The notes: generated by a model not told the origin, from the letters alone. DNA of 46,814 bases from JBCCEJ01 sp039030335 (GCA_039030335.1 JBCCEJ010000045.1:1-46814); one strand, 5' to 3'; shown: positions 10,429-18,899, numbered from the stretch's first letter. Numbers and translations: made by a program.

Positions 10429-11451
10429 TCAGGCGACCTCCGGATGACGGGCCGAGCCTCGCACGATGAGCGGACCGTCGATCCGCACCCGGTGCGGCAG
10501 CGCAGTCTCCACGTGATCGATTTGCCGCAGCAACGCGGTAACCGTTTCCGTGACCATCCGGTCAGCACGCTGCCGGACGGTCGTGAGATTGTATGCCTGC
10601 CACTCGGCGGGCGGCGCATCGTCGTAACCGACTACGGAAACGTCCTGCGGGATCCGTAGCCCGAGTTCATAGCGCAGGACGTCCATCACGCCGAAAGCCA
10701 TGTGATCGCTCGCAACAAAGACGGCATCTGGGCGCTCCGCCGGTTCCACCTGGAACATCCGCCTGGCGGCGGCGCGCGCTTTTTCGATGTCGAAGTCGCC
10801 GGCTTCCCGTGCGTGTAGCTGAAAACCCGCGTCGCGCAGACCTTCGACGAAGCCAGCCTCGCGGTCGCGCTGCGTGGAGGCGCCGGCCCAACCTGCGATG
10901 TATCCGAAACGCCGATGTCCCGCGGCGAGCAGAAAATCCGCCACCTTGCGGCCGCCGCCGTGATTGTCCGACGTGACCGAACTGAGGCCGTCGGCCTCCT
11001 GGGTCCGGTTGAACAGAACGACTGGAACGCCAGCCGCCTGACAACGAGACGCGATGTCTGAGCTGACCGCCACTGATGCCATGACGATCCCTTCTACCTG
11101 GTAGTCGAGGATCTCCGCCATGACATCGTCGTTGCGGTCACTGCTCTGGGAGGCCATGAAGACCAGCACGTGGTATCCCTCGGACTGCAGCGCCTGGCAG
11201 AGCTTGCCGAGCGCAACCGGGTAGAACTGGTTTTCGATGCGCGCGACCACGAGTCCGATGATGCCGCTCTTCCCGGATGCCATCGCGCGTGCCAGCACGT
11301 TCGGTCGGTAACCGAGTTCCGTGGCCGCCCGCCGCACTTTCTCGGCGGTTTTATCCGAGACTGACGCGCCGGGCGTGAAGACCCGGCTGACGGCTGACTG
11401 GCTGACGCCTGCGCGCCGCGCGACCTGCAAAGAAGTGACCTTGTCACTCAT
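10429..11451 (-). CDS. LacI-family transcriptional regulator
   Basis: Regulator of 340 residues. The N-terminal helix-turn-helix (SLQVARRAGVSQSAVSRVF) and hinge helix (NVLARAMASGKS, within residues 52-63) are followed by a periplasmic-binding-protein-like effector domain starting IIGLVVARIENQFYPV. It sits inside the operon between two SnoaL-like genes rather than at its edge. It most probably controls this operon and the divergent pair at 16620-18827 through the operator-like palindrome at 16560-16575. The effector is likely a small polar molecule, consistent with the sugar-type ABC importer. The central residues differ enough from well-known members that the ligand cannot be named. Confidence 0.9.
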   Translation of the reverse strand: MSDKVTSLQVARRAGVSQSAVSRVFTPGASVSDKTAEKVRRAATELGYRPNVLARAMASGKSGIIGLVVARIENQFYPVALGKLCQALQSEGYHVLVFMASQSSDRNDDVMAEILDYQVEGIVMASVAVSSDIASRCQAAGVPVVLFNRTQEADGLSSVTSDNHGGGRKVADFLLAAGHRRFGYIAGWAGASTQRDREAGFVEGLRDAGFQLHAREAGDFDIEKARAAARRMFQVEPAERPDAVFVASDHMAFGVMDVLRYELGLRIPQDVSVVGYDDAPPAEWQAYNLTTVRQRADRMVTETVTALLRQIDHVETALPHRVRIDGPLIVRGSARHPEVA

Positions 11452-11481
11452 CGTGCGAACGGCTCTGCCGACAAAGGGTCA

Positions 11482-12024
11482 TCATGCTTCCGGTCCAGCT
11501 TCCGGACGTGGTGGTTTGCGCTCACCATGGTCGAAGGCCTCCCAACCTTCACCATTGAAAACGTCAACACCTATCTGCGCGAGTACGTGCGGAAAATCGA
11601 CCATGACCCAGTTGTCGACAATTCTGCCGTCCACCACTTTCCAGAAATCCATATAGCGGATCTCAACTCGCTTGCCGGTTGCCGGCACGCCCATGAAGGT
11701 GCCGCTATGGGTCGCTTCCTGGCGCCCGAACGAAGCGGCCCACTCGCCCATGAAAAGACGCGCGTCATCGATCGCCACCTTGTCGGAAAAGGCCGCCTGA
11801 AACGGCCGCTGCCAGTTTTCCTGGAACTCCCTCAGCCCGTGTTTTGTTCCGCAGCCGGTGTTGCCCATCCAACGGAACGATGGGGCGAAGAACTCGCCGA
11901 TATCGTCGATCCGATGATCGTTCAAACCATCGACCATGCCCTCGATGACCCGTTTCGTATCTGCGGTCTTGGTGAGGTCGGTGTCGCGACTCAGTCGAGC
12001 CTGCTCAGGTCTCGAGCCCTTCAT
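11482..12024 (-). CDS. SnoaL-like / ester cyclase family protein (single domain)
   Basis: Single NTF2-fold protein of 180 residues from the ATG at 12024, chosen because aggag lies 7 bases upstream; the open frame extends further but without a ribosome site. Landmarks are FFAPSFRWMGNTGCGT, a middle segment PFQAAFSDK, GTFMGVPATGKRVEIRYMDFW and VVDGRIVDNWVMVDF. The last two are the typical ester-cyclase/SnoaL pattern in which the substrate pocket is closed by GxPATGK and the strand pair that follows. It is closely similar in these landmarks to both halves of the protein at 16620. It lies between the transporter and regulator genes of the operon. Confidence 0.75.
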   Translation of the reverse strand: MKGSRPEQARLSRDTDLTKTADTKRVIEGMVDGLNDHRIDDIGEFFAPSFRWMGNTGCGTKHGLREFQENWQRPFQAAFSDKVAIDDARLFMGEWAASFGRQEATHSGTFMGVPATGKRVEIRYMDFWKVVDGRIVDNWVMVDFPHVLAQIGVDVFNGEGWEAFDHGERKPPRPEAGPEA

Positions 12025-12142
12025 CTCCCAACTCCTCGTCGCCGACGATCCGGTCGTGGGATCTCCATCCGGGTGCCTTCGGCTCTGCGTATACCGACCC
12101 GACGCCACTTTGAGCCCGCCCCCGACTTGCCTCGATACCCCT

Positions 12143-13024
12143 TCAACCCTTGACCGCCCCCTGCGTCAGTCCGGCGACGATATGGCGCTGAAAGAACATG
12201 ACCAGGATAAACAGCGGTGCCGTAGCCGATACCACCGCGGAAACGGCGAACATGACGTTGCCCTCGGTCTGCGTCGTGCCGAGGAACGAGGCGATCTTCG
12301 GTACCATCGTGTGGTTCTCTTTGCTGAGCAGCATCGAAGTCACGGCGAAGTCGTTGTATGCAAGCAAGAAGCTGAACAAGCCGGTCGTGATCACGCCAGG
12401 CCACATGACCGGAATGATGACGTAGCGAAACGCCTGAAACTGCGTACATCCATCCACCTTTGCGCTTTCATCAAGCTCCTTCGGGATCTTCTGGAAGAAG
12501 CTGTGGAGCATCCACAGAGTGAACGGCTGATTGATGGCGACCAGCACAATGACCGTCGTTGCGAGATGGCCCCAAAGATTCCACTCAAAGAACGGCAGCA
12601 GGTAGCCGGCGACCAGCGTGATAGGCGGCATCGCACGGAAGATTAGCGCTGTGATCAACAGCCAGAAAGTGTAGCGGTAGGTGGAGCGCGACAGGGCGTA
12701 GCCAGCGAGTGTTCCGATCGTCAGCGACGTGCACACGACAAAAAAGCAGACCAGCACGGTGTTCAGTGCGGCGCGCCAGAATTCTTCCTGCACCCAGGCG
12801 CCCTGGTAGCCGTCGGACGTGAACGCCATTCCGTGCTCTGCGACGGTACGCGCACCGGTCAGGGCGTTGGTCCAGTCGGCCTTGGAGAAAAAGTCGAGTT
12901 CGACCTTGAACGAACCCCAAAGCGTCCAGACGAATGGAAACGCGGCAACGACCAGCCACAAGATGACGAACGCACTGGTTGCCAGACGCAGATGGGTGGG
13001 CGCTTTGCGAACTGTAGTGCTCAC
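12143..13024 (-). CDS. Carbohydrate-type ABC transporter permease (MalG/UgpE-like)
   Basis: Inner-membrane permease of 293 residues with six predicted helices. The start is a GTG at 13024 that overlaps the stop of the preceding permease gene (GTGA), preferred over an upstream start that would overlap it by 37 bases. The EAA loop that contacts the ATPase is ELDESAKVDGCTQFQAFRYVIIPVMWPG, near residues 190-216. A periplasmic loop of about 70 residues between helices 1 and 2 (SKADWTNALTGARTVAEHG) is rather long for MalG relatives. It pairs with the permease at 13021-14055. Confidence 0.9.
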   Translation of the reverse strand: MSTTVRKAPTHLRLATSAFVILWLVVAAFPFVWTLWGSFKVELDFFSKADWTNALTGARTVAEHGMAFTSDGYQGAWVQEEFWRAALNTVLVCFFVVCTSLTIGTLAGYALSRSTYRYTFWLLITALIFRAMPPITLVAGYLLPFFEWNLWGHLATTVIVLVAINQPFTLWMLHSFFQKIPKELDESAKVDGCTQFQAFRYVIIPVMWPGVITTGLFSFLLAYNDFAVTSMLLSKENHTMVPKIASFLGTTQTEGNVMFAVSAVVSATAPLFILVMFFQRHIVAGLTQGAVKG

Positions 13025-14055
13025 TTGATCCCAGCCCTTATATTGAAGTCGCGCCACGTCCGGACCAACACGGGTGCCATCAGCACGGCAACGCCGAGAA
13101 TCGTCAGCACCGACGACGTCGCCGCCGAACTCAGAAGGCGGGTCTCGCCGCCAAGGTCATTGAAAATGAACCAGGACAGCGACGTTGCATGCGCCTCCGA
13201 GTTGAACCCCACGATCGGCTCGAACACCCGGAAGTTGTCCATGATCTGCATCAATGCAACGAAAGTGACCAGCGGCATCAGGTGCGGAATAACGACGTAC
13301 CAGGTTTGCTGCCACCGCGTCGCACCGTCGATCTGAGCGCTCTCCAGTTGGTCTTGCGGTAACGTCTGCAACCCGGCGTAGAACACGACAAAAGAAAATG
13401 GCACGGCGTGCCATACGCCGTAGACGATCAGCATGATCCACGTGAGTCCCGTCGACGCTTTCAGTGACAGGTCAGGGTCGCTCATGATCCATTGCAACGC
13501 GCTGCCGAGAATGCCGCGGCTGTCGATCATCCAGAAGAGCACCAGCGAGCCGATCAGCGGCGAGACGATCATCGGCAGCAACGAGAAGAAGATCACCAGC
13601 CCCTTCAGGTGACGATGCAGCGAATTCACCGCCAACGCGATAGACAATCCAAACACCAGCATCAGCGGTGTCACCGTAAACGTGAACGTCAGCGTGAACG
13701 CCATCGCCCGATAAAACGGCAGGTTCTGGAGCCGTGCGAAGAACGAGCCTACGGCATCGCTTTCACGCCAGGCCAAAGCCACCTCAGCAACGGCGAGATG
13801 ACCACGGTCGAAATAGATGTCCAGGCCGGCGAAACGCCCCAACGGCTCGTCGGCACGGAGCTTCGCCGTGGCCGCCTGGTCGATGACGGTTTCTTCTTTG
13901 CACCCGAACGGGCCGCAGTTCTTGGAGACGACCAACACCGCATCGTGCGGCGTGAATACCGACTGGACAACGATAGAAACAATCGGCAACGCTATGAACA
14001 ACAGCATGGCAGCCACGGTCGGCAGCACGAACCAGAAAAAGGTGCGGTGTTTCAC
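13021..14055 (-). CDS. Carbohydrate-type ABC transporter permease (MalF/UgpA-like)
   Basis: Permease of 344 residues from a GTG at 14055. The EAA loop is LESAQIDGATRWQQTWYVVIPHL. The first periplasmic loop (about 35-110) is expanded and contains a cysteine pair (C47 and C52 in KNCGPFGCKEE), unusual for simple six-helix UgpA-type permeases and reminiscent in position of the large P2 loop of MalF. It overlaps the next permease gene by 4 bases. It forms the translocation channel with that protein and is powered by the MalK-like ATPase at 15422-16483. Confidence 0.9.
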   Translation of the reverse strand: MKHRTFFWFVLPTVAAMLLFIALPIVSIVVQSVFTPHDAVLVVSKNCGPFGCKEETVIDQAATAKLRADEPLGRFAGLDIYFDRGHLAVAEVALAWRESDAVGSFFARLQNLPFYRAMAFTLTFTFTVTPLMLVFGLSIALAVNSLHRHLKGLVIFFSLLPMIVSPLIGSLVLFWMIDSRGILGSALQWIMSDPDLSLKASTGLTWIMLIVYGVWHAVPFSFVVFYAGLQTLPQDQLESAQIDGATRWQQTWYVVIPHLMPLVTFVALMQIMDNFRVFEPIVGFNSEAHATSLSWFIFNDLGGETRLLSSAATSSVLTILGVAVLMAPVLVRTWRDFNIRAGIK

Positions 14056-14080
14056 AGTTGCGTTTCGGCCGGTCGGGAAG

Positions 14081-14125
14081 GCAAGCTGCGTGCTGTCTGG
14101 CTGAGGCCTGCAGCACGCGGCTTGC
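14081..14125 (-). promoter_or_regulatory. 15-bp intercistronic hairpin after the sugar-type binding-protein gene
   Basis: gcaagctgcgtgctg (14081-14095) and cagcacgcggcttgc (14111-14125) form a 15-bp stem with one G-T wobble and a 15-base loop. It lies entirely in the 78-base gap between the binding-protein stop (14134) and the permease start (14055). No T tract follows on the minus strand. The position matches the intercistronic structures of malE-malF operons that stabilise the binding-protein message. Confidence 0.7.
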
Positions 14126-14133
14126 GCTCGCGA

Positions 14134-15357
14134 CTACAGGAACCCTTTCTCTTTGGCGGCCGCGCGGTAAGCCGCTTCAACGTCGGCCAGTGCCTGCTCC
14201 GCACTTTCCTTCCCTTGCATGTAGTCGGCAAGTTCAGCACCGAGCGCTGTATGTAACAGGCCCATGTACGGCAGCATCGGATATGGCGTCGTACCAGACT
14301 GGGCAGCTGCGAAAACGCCGACGGCTTTGTCAGTGGGCGTGTAGCCATCGATCAGCCAGACAGCTAAGGGGCGCATATCGTCGTCCATCTGCGATGGAGC
14401 GATACCGTTCATCATCGCGACAAAGGTCGCCTCGGCATCTGCGTCACTGACGTTCTTAGCGACGGTCCAGCCATCCCACCAGAGAGTGGACGCCGGCGTC
14501 GTGCCACCACCCACCGTCATGGGCCCGGCGATGGCGAATCCCGCCTTCACTTCGTCTGCGACACCGTCGACCGTTGTCAAAGTGGCCGCACGGCTTCCCC
14601 ACATGTTCATCAGCGCCACATTCCCGGCGCGATACTCCGCGTTCGTGGCGTTGGAGTCATGCGTCAGAAAGTCCGGATTCATATACGCGCTCAGCGATTT
14701 CATCATGGTGAGCGCGTCGATACCGGCCTTGGAATTGACACTCGGCTCGGCGGTACCTGTCTTGAAGTGCTGGCCGCCGTAGCCGAGGAACATGTTGTTG
14801 AACTCCTGAGCGAGGTTCCAGCCAGCCTTGTAAGCGCCGCCTACCGGGTTGTCGAGGATTCCAGCCGCACGGATTTTCTTAGCTGCCGCGAGCATCTCTT
14901 CGTAGGTCTTGGGAGGCTCCACGCCGACTTTCTTCAGCACGTCTGCGCGGTATACGAGATGCTGGGCGTTGGCCATGAACGCCACCGCCATGACCTTCCC
15001 GCCGACCGTGACCAGCTGATTGGGCTTCAACCCCTGCCCGTGTTTCTTGACGAGGTCGTCCAGCGGGCGGATCACATCTTCGTTCATCAACGCGACGATC
15101 GAGCTGTTAGCGATGATGGCCGTGGTGTATTCCGCCGGGTTCCCGGTCATCCCTGCGACGTTCAGCTTCTGGTGGTCAGCCGTGAGGTTCGCCGCGACCG
15201 ATCCGCCCGTACACTCTTTGGCACCGTCAGCGACAGCGTGAATGGCCGGAAATTCGTTTCCGATGATGCTGACACGGCCGTTGATGGCACAGTCGGCCCA
15301 TGCGGAGCCGGTTGCGACGGCGATCGCGCCGGCCACGGCTAGCTTTTTGATGAACAT
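14134..15357 (-). CDS. Sugar-type ABC transporter extracellular solute-binding protein (family 1)
   Basis: Periplasmic binding protein of 407 residues from the ATG at 15357, with ggag 9 bases upstream. The longer open frame upstream of this ATG is rejected because it overlaps the ATPase gene. A Sec signal peptide (MFIKKLAVAGAIAVATGSAWA) precedes the mature protein DCAINGRVSIIGNEFPAI. Family-1 features include an early segment AEYTTAIIANSSIVALMNEDVIRPLDDLVKK, then MAVAFMANAQHLVYRADVLKKVG (the typical hinge strand with YR/YN and D/L) and PPKTYEEMLAAAKKI. It delivers substrate to the permeases encoded just downstream. The family covers sugars, polyols and glycerol phosphate, so the substrate is open. 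Confidence 0.88.
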   Translation of the reverse strand: MFIKKLAVAGAIAVATGSAWADCAINGRVSIIGNEFPAIHAVADGAKECTGGSVAANLTADHQKLNVAGMTGNPAEYTTAIIANSSIVALMNEDVIRPLDDLVKKHGQGLKPNQLVTVGGKVMAVAFMANAQHLVYRADVLKKVGVEPPKTYEEMLAAAKKIRAAGILDNPVGGAYKAGWNLAQEFNNMFLGYGGQHFKTGTAEPSVNSKAGIDALTMMKSLSAYMNPDFLTHDSNATNAEYRAGNVALMNMWGSRAATLTTVDGVADEVKAGFAIAGPMTVGGGTTPASTLWWDGWTVAKNVSDADAEATFVAMMNGIAPSQMDDDMRPLAVWLIDGYTPTDKAVGVFAAAQSGTTPYPMLPYMGLLHTALGAELADYMQGKESAEQALADVEAAYRAAAKEKGFL

Positions 15358-15421
15358 CTTGAGGTCTCCCTGGGTTGCTGCGAACGCCTTGCTAACGTCC
15401 TGGCTGCCCGATTTCACGGGC

Positions 15422-16483
15422 TCAGTTGGGGACTTGCGTCCCGAGTCGCTCACCTGTGCTGGCATCGAACAGATGGCAATGTGCTTCGGGTACTGAAATC
15501 GAAACGGTCTCACCAATTTCGGCACGGTACGATTTGTCGGCTTTGACTGAAATCTGCACGCCACCGATGCGTACGGTGACCATCGTCGCGTCACCCAACA
15601 GTTCGAGCGCGTAGACGGGCGCATTGATCTCCCCACCGGAATCGACGACCGCGGCGTCTTCAGCACGAAAGCCGAGCGTGACTTCACCGTCGCCGGCCTT
15701 GAGGCCGGATATCCGGGTGTGTTCAGCGGAAAAGGCACCGCTTTGCACTTCGCCCTGCAAGAGGTTCATCGCGGGCGAACCGATAAAGCTCGCAACGAAC
15801 GTATTGGCTGGCGCGTCATAGATCTCGGTTGGGCTGCCAACCTGCTTGACTATGCCCTGATTCATGACGACGACCCGGTCGGCCAGCGTCATCGCCTCGA
15901 TCTGATCGTGCGTGACATAGATGGTCGTCACCGCAAGTTCATGACTCAGATTCTTGATCTGCGCGCGCGTCGAGACCCGCAGTTTGGCGTCGAGGTTGGA
16001 TAGAGGTTCGTCCATCAGGAACACGTTCGGCTCGCGGACGATGGCACGCGCCAGGGCGACGCGTTGACGCTGACCTCCGGACAACTCCGCTGGGCGGCGT
16101 TCGAGAAAATCGCGCAGCTCCACCATATCGGCTGCGCGCATGACGCGCTCGCGATGCGTGCTCCCGTCGATCCCGCGCACCTTGAGCGGGAACCGGATGT
16201 TCTCGTACACATTCATGTTCGGATACAGCGCGTACGACTGGAACACCATCGCGACATCGCGGTCCTTCGGCTCCAGGTCGTTGACGACCTGTCCATCGAT
16301 GACGATATCGCCATCAGTCGCATCTTCGAGCCCGGCGATCATGCGCATGGTGGTGGTCTTGCCACAGCCCGACGGCCCGAGCAGCACCAGGAATTCGCGA
16401 TCCGCGATCGTCAGATCGAAATTGTCGACCGCGACGAAACCTCCCCAGCGCTTGCTGACGCCGCGCAATTGAATTTCTGCCAT
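15422..16483 (-). CDS. ABC transporter ATP-binding protein (MalK/UgpC-like)
   Basis: ATPase of 353 residues from the ATG at 16483 (MAEIQLRGVSKRWGG), the usual start for the family; the upstream in-frame ATG adds an atypical leader. Walker A is GPSGCGKTT at about 36-44, the signature ELSGGQRQRVALARAI near 132-147, Walker B VFLMDEPLSNLDAKLR and H-loop YVTHDQIEAMTLADR follow. The C-terminal TOBE/regulatory domain (about 240-353) is present with GFRAEDAAV. It is the first gene of the nine-gene minus-strand operon and energises the two permeases. Such ATPases are shared among sugar importers, so it may also serve other systems. Confidence 0.92.
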   Translation of the reverse strand: MAEIQLRGVSKRWGGFVAVDNFDLTIADREFLVLLGPSGCGKTTTMRMIAGLEDATDGDIVIDGQVVNDLEPKDRDVAMVFQSYALYPNMNVYENIRFPLKVRGIDGSTHRERVMRAADMVELRDFLERRPAELSGGQRQRVALARAIVREPNVFLMDEPLSNLDAKLRVSTRAQIKNLSHELAVTTIYVTHDQIEAMTLADRVVVMNQGIVKQVGSPTEIYDAPANTFVASFIGSPAMNLLQGEVQSGAFSAEHTRISGLKAGDGEVTLGFRAEDAAVVDSGGEINAPVYALELLGDATMVTVRIGGVQISVKADKSYRAEIGETVSISVPEAHCHLFDASTGERLGTQVPN

Positions 16484-16559
16484 GAACCCTGGGAGCATCC
16501 AAGATTTGGGTACGCTTGCAATCAAACTATCCTACGATCAAGGCGTCAGGCAAGCAGTT

Positions 16560-16575
16560 TTGCAAACGTATTCAA
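16560..16575. promoter_or_regulatory. Candidate LacI-family operator in the divergent promoter region
   Basis: ttgcaaacgtattcaa is an imperfect palindrome around a central CG: 12 of 16 positions are symmetric (TTGnAnACGTnTnCAA). This is the standard layout of LacI/GalR-family operators. It lies between the divergent starts at 16483 and 16620, and a LacI-type regulator is encoded in the minus-strand operon. The adjacent caaatttg (16573-16580) is a second short palindrome that overlaps it. I could not pick out convincing -35/-10 boxes. Confidence 0.6.
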
Positions 16576-16619
16576 ATTTGATGCACGATGCGGTCTGATC
16601 TTGTGTAACGGGGATTCCC

Positions 16620-17627
16620 GTGACGGACCTCGCCTCGGAAAAGCAGTTCGTACGCCGCTACTACGCAGCTCTTGACAGCGCCTCGCCGGACCGCCTGAAC
16701 GCGGTACTGGCGCAATTCGTCGCCCCCGACTACCGCTGGAAAGGCTTCTCGCCGTTTGACGCGATGGACGGCGCAACCACCGTCGCGGCGGCCTTCTGGG
16801 AGCCGCTTCGACGCGCCCTGACGTCATTGCAACGGCGCATCGATATCTTCATGGCCGGACGCAACAGCCTCGCGCCGGACGACGACGCAGTATGGGTCTG
16901 TTCGATGGGCCATCTGGTCGGTCTGTTCGATGCACCGTGGCTGGGGATCCGTCCTACCGGCCGCATGGCGTTCCTGCGGTATTGCGAATTCAACCGCGTC
17001 GCCGAGGGCGCCATCACCGACACGGCGATGTACTTCGACTTGCCTCACCTGATGATTCAGGCTGGTCTTCGACCGTTCGCCCCGGCGACAGGCGCTGAAC
17101 TGGTGCAACCCGGACCAAGGACTCACGATGGCCTGATGTTCAATCCGCAGCCTCCGGCGGAAGGCGTTCGAACGCTGCGTGTCATCAACGCGATGATCGA
17201 CGATCTGGGCCAGTGGCAAAGCGGTCTACCTCTCGAGCAGGAACTGGCGCGCACGTGGCGCGACGACATGATCTGGTGGGGCCCGGCCGGCATTGGCGCG
17301 ACTTACACGATCGAACGCTATGCGAAACAGCATGCTGGCCCGTTCCGCGCCGCCTTCAGCAACCGCTCGGCGACGCGGCACATCTGTCGTCTCGCCGAGG
17401 GCTGCTTCGGCGGCTTTTTCGGCTGGCCCAATTTCACCGCCACGCACACTGGCGGCTTCATGGGCATGCCCGCCGGCGACCGCGCCGCGGAGTTCCGCGT
17501 GATCGACCTCTACCGGCGCGACGGCGACCAACTGGCCGAGAACTGGGTCTTCATCGATCTGCTGCATCTTTGGAAGCAGCTTGGCGTCGACCTGCTAAAA
17601 CGAACCGTCGAAGGCATGCCGCAATGA
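16620..17627 (+). CDS. Two-domain SnoaL-like (NTF2-fold) protein
   Basis: Protein of 335 residues starting at GTG 16620, with gggga 6 bases upstream. It contains two copies of the SnoaL/ester-cyclase domain. Copy 1 (about 1-155) has APDYRWKGFSPFD, GIRPTGRMAFLRYCEF and EGAITDTAMYFDLPHL. Copy 2 (about 185-330) has DMIWWGPAGIGATY, PFRAAFSNR, GGFMGMPAGDRAAEFRVIDLY and QLAENWVFIDLLHLWKQLG. Both line up with the single-domain protein at 11482-12024, for example PFRAAFSNR with PFQAAFSDK, indicating internal duplication within one family. It is divergent from the ABC operon and is followed 72 bases later by the MetE-like gene. No activity can be assigned. Confidence 0.7.
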   Translation: MTDLASEKQFVRRYYAALDSASPDRLNAVLAQFVAPDYRWKGFSPFDAMDGATTVAAAFWEPLRRALTSLQRRIDIFMAGRNSLAPDDDAVWVCSMGHLVGLFDAPWLGIRPTGRMAFLRYCEFNRVAEGAITDTAMYFDLPHLMIQAGLRPFAPATGAELVQPGPRTHDGLMFNPQPPAEGVRTLRVINAMIDDLGQWQSGLPLEQELARTWRDDMIWWGPAGIGATYTIERYAKQHAGPFRAAFSNRSATRHICRLAEGCFGGFFGWPNFTATHTGGFMGMPAGDRAAEFRVIDLYRRDGDQLAENWVFIDLLHLWKQLGVDLLKRTVEGMPQ

Positions 17628-17699
17628 GTGCCCGCCTGGCCCGCATCGCGCACCTTCGGCTGCTACCGCCGCGGCCCCGATCTGAGTTGAGGTGAATTG

Positions 17700-18827
17700 A
17701 TGAGCCGAGTCCTGACTACCCACGTTGGTTCGCTCCCGCGGAGCCAGGCTGTCGTCGACATGATCTTCGCGCGCGAGAACGGCGAACCTTATGACGAGGC
17801 GCAGTTCGACCAGTGCATGACCGACGCCGTCATGCGGACCGTACAGAAACAGGTTGATGCCGGCATCGATATCGTGTCGGACGGCGAGACCTCCAAGATC
17901 TCCTACGCAACCTACGTCAAAGACCGCTATACCGGCTTCAGCGGTGACAGCCCACGGAACGCACCCGCCGATCTCAAACTGTTTCCGAGCTTCTTGAAGC
18001 GCATCGCGGAGTCCGGCGGCACTCCAAGCTACGCGCGCCCGATGTGCACCGGCCCTGTCTCCGCGCTGGGAGACGCAGACCTCGTGCAGGATATTCGTCG
18101 CTTGAACAATGCGCTCGCCGGGCGAGCAAACACGCGTGGGTTCATGAACGCCGCCTCACCCGGCGTCATCTCACTGTTTCTGCAAAACGAGTTCTATCCC
18201 GATCGAGACGCCTATCTCGAAGCCCTGGCCAATGCGATGAAAGCCGAATACGACGCGATCGCCGCGAGCGGACTGACGCTGCAGCTCGACTGCCCGGACC
18301 TTGCGCTGTCGCGCCATATGCTGTTCGAAGATCTGAGCGACGCGGACTTTGTGACGGTTGCCGACCGGCACGTCGAAGTGCTGAACCACGCACTTCGCGA
18401 TGTGCCTCAAGAGCAGATCCGCGTACACATCTGCTGGGGCAATTACGAAGGCCCGCACGTCTGCGACATTCCGATGGAGACGATGTTCCAGACCTTGATG
18501 CAAGTCAAAGCGCGATACGTGCTATTCGAGTCGTCCAATCCCCGGCACGCCCACGAGTGGCGGGTTTTTGCCGACCGCAAAGACGAAGTGCCAGACGACC
18601 GCGTGCTCGTGCCGGGCGTCGTCGATACGACCACCAATTTCGTCGAGCATCCGCACCTGGTCACCGAACGTATCGAACGGTTTACACGATTGTTCGGGGT
18701 CGAGCGGGTGGTGGCCGGGTCGGATTGCGGCTTCGGGACTTTTGCCGGATTCGGCGCGGTGGATCCGGACATCGCTTACGCGAAGCTCGCCGCGCTCACC
18801 GAGGGTGCGGCCAGCGTGCGGAGCTAG
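17700..18827 (+). CDS. Stand-alone MetE-type cobalamin-independent methyltransferase domain protein
   Basis: Protein of 375 residues from the ATG at 17700, with gaggtga upstream; a TTG lies one codon earlier. It corresponds to the C-terminal catalytic barrel of MetE (UROD/MetE superfamily). It opens with TTHVGSLPRS, has DGETSKISYATYV, and carries all four zinc-site residues equivalent to E. coli His641, Cys643, Glu665 and Cys726: H243 and C245 (HICWGNY), E277 (LFESSNPR) and C343 (SDCGFGTF). The N-terminal MetE barrel is absent. Related stand-alone proteins include archaeal core methionine synthases and epoxyalkane:coenzyme M transferase. Position beside a SnoaL-like gene and a catabolic operon suggests thiol-directed methyl or alkyl transfer in degradation. 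Confidence 0.8.
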   Translation: MSRVLTTHVGSLPRSQAVVDMIFARENGEPYDEAQFDQCMTDAVMRTVQKQVDAGIDIVSDGETSKISYATYVKDRYTGFSGDSPRNAPADLKLFPSFLKRIAESGGTPSYARPMCTGPVSALGDADLVQDIRRLNNALAGRANTRGFMNAASPGVISLFLQNEFYPDRDAYLEALANAMKAEYDAIAASGLTLQLDCPDLALSRHMLFEDLSDADFVTVADRHVEVLNHALRDVPQEQIRVHICWGNYEGPHVCDIPMETMFQTLMQVKARYVLFESSNPRHAHEWRVFADRKDEVPDDRVLVPGVVDTTTNFVEHPHLVTERIERFTRLFGVERVVAGSDCGFGTFAGFGAVDPDIAYAKLAALTEGAASVRS

Positions 18828-18899
18828 TAAGCAAGCGAGCAATGGGGCCGCAGGCCAGAAAGGCGACGACGTTAAGCGAGAGATACTGCCCGGGTCGCG

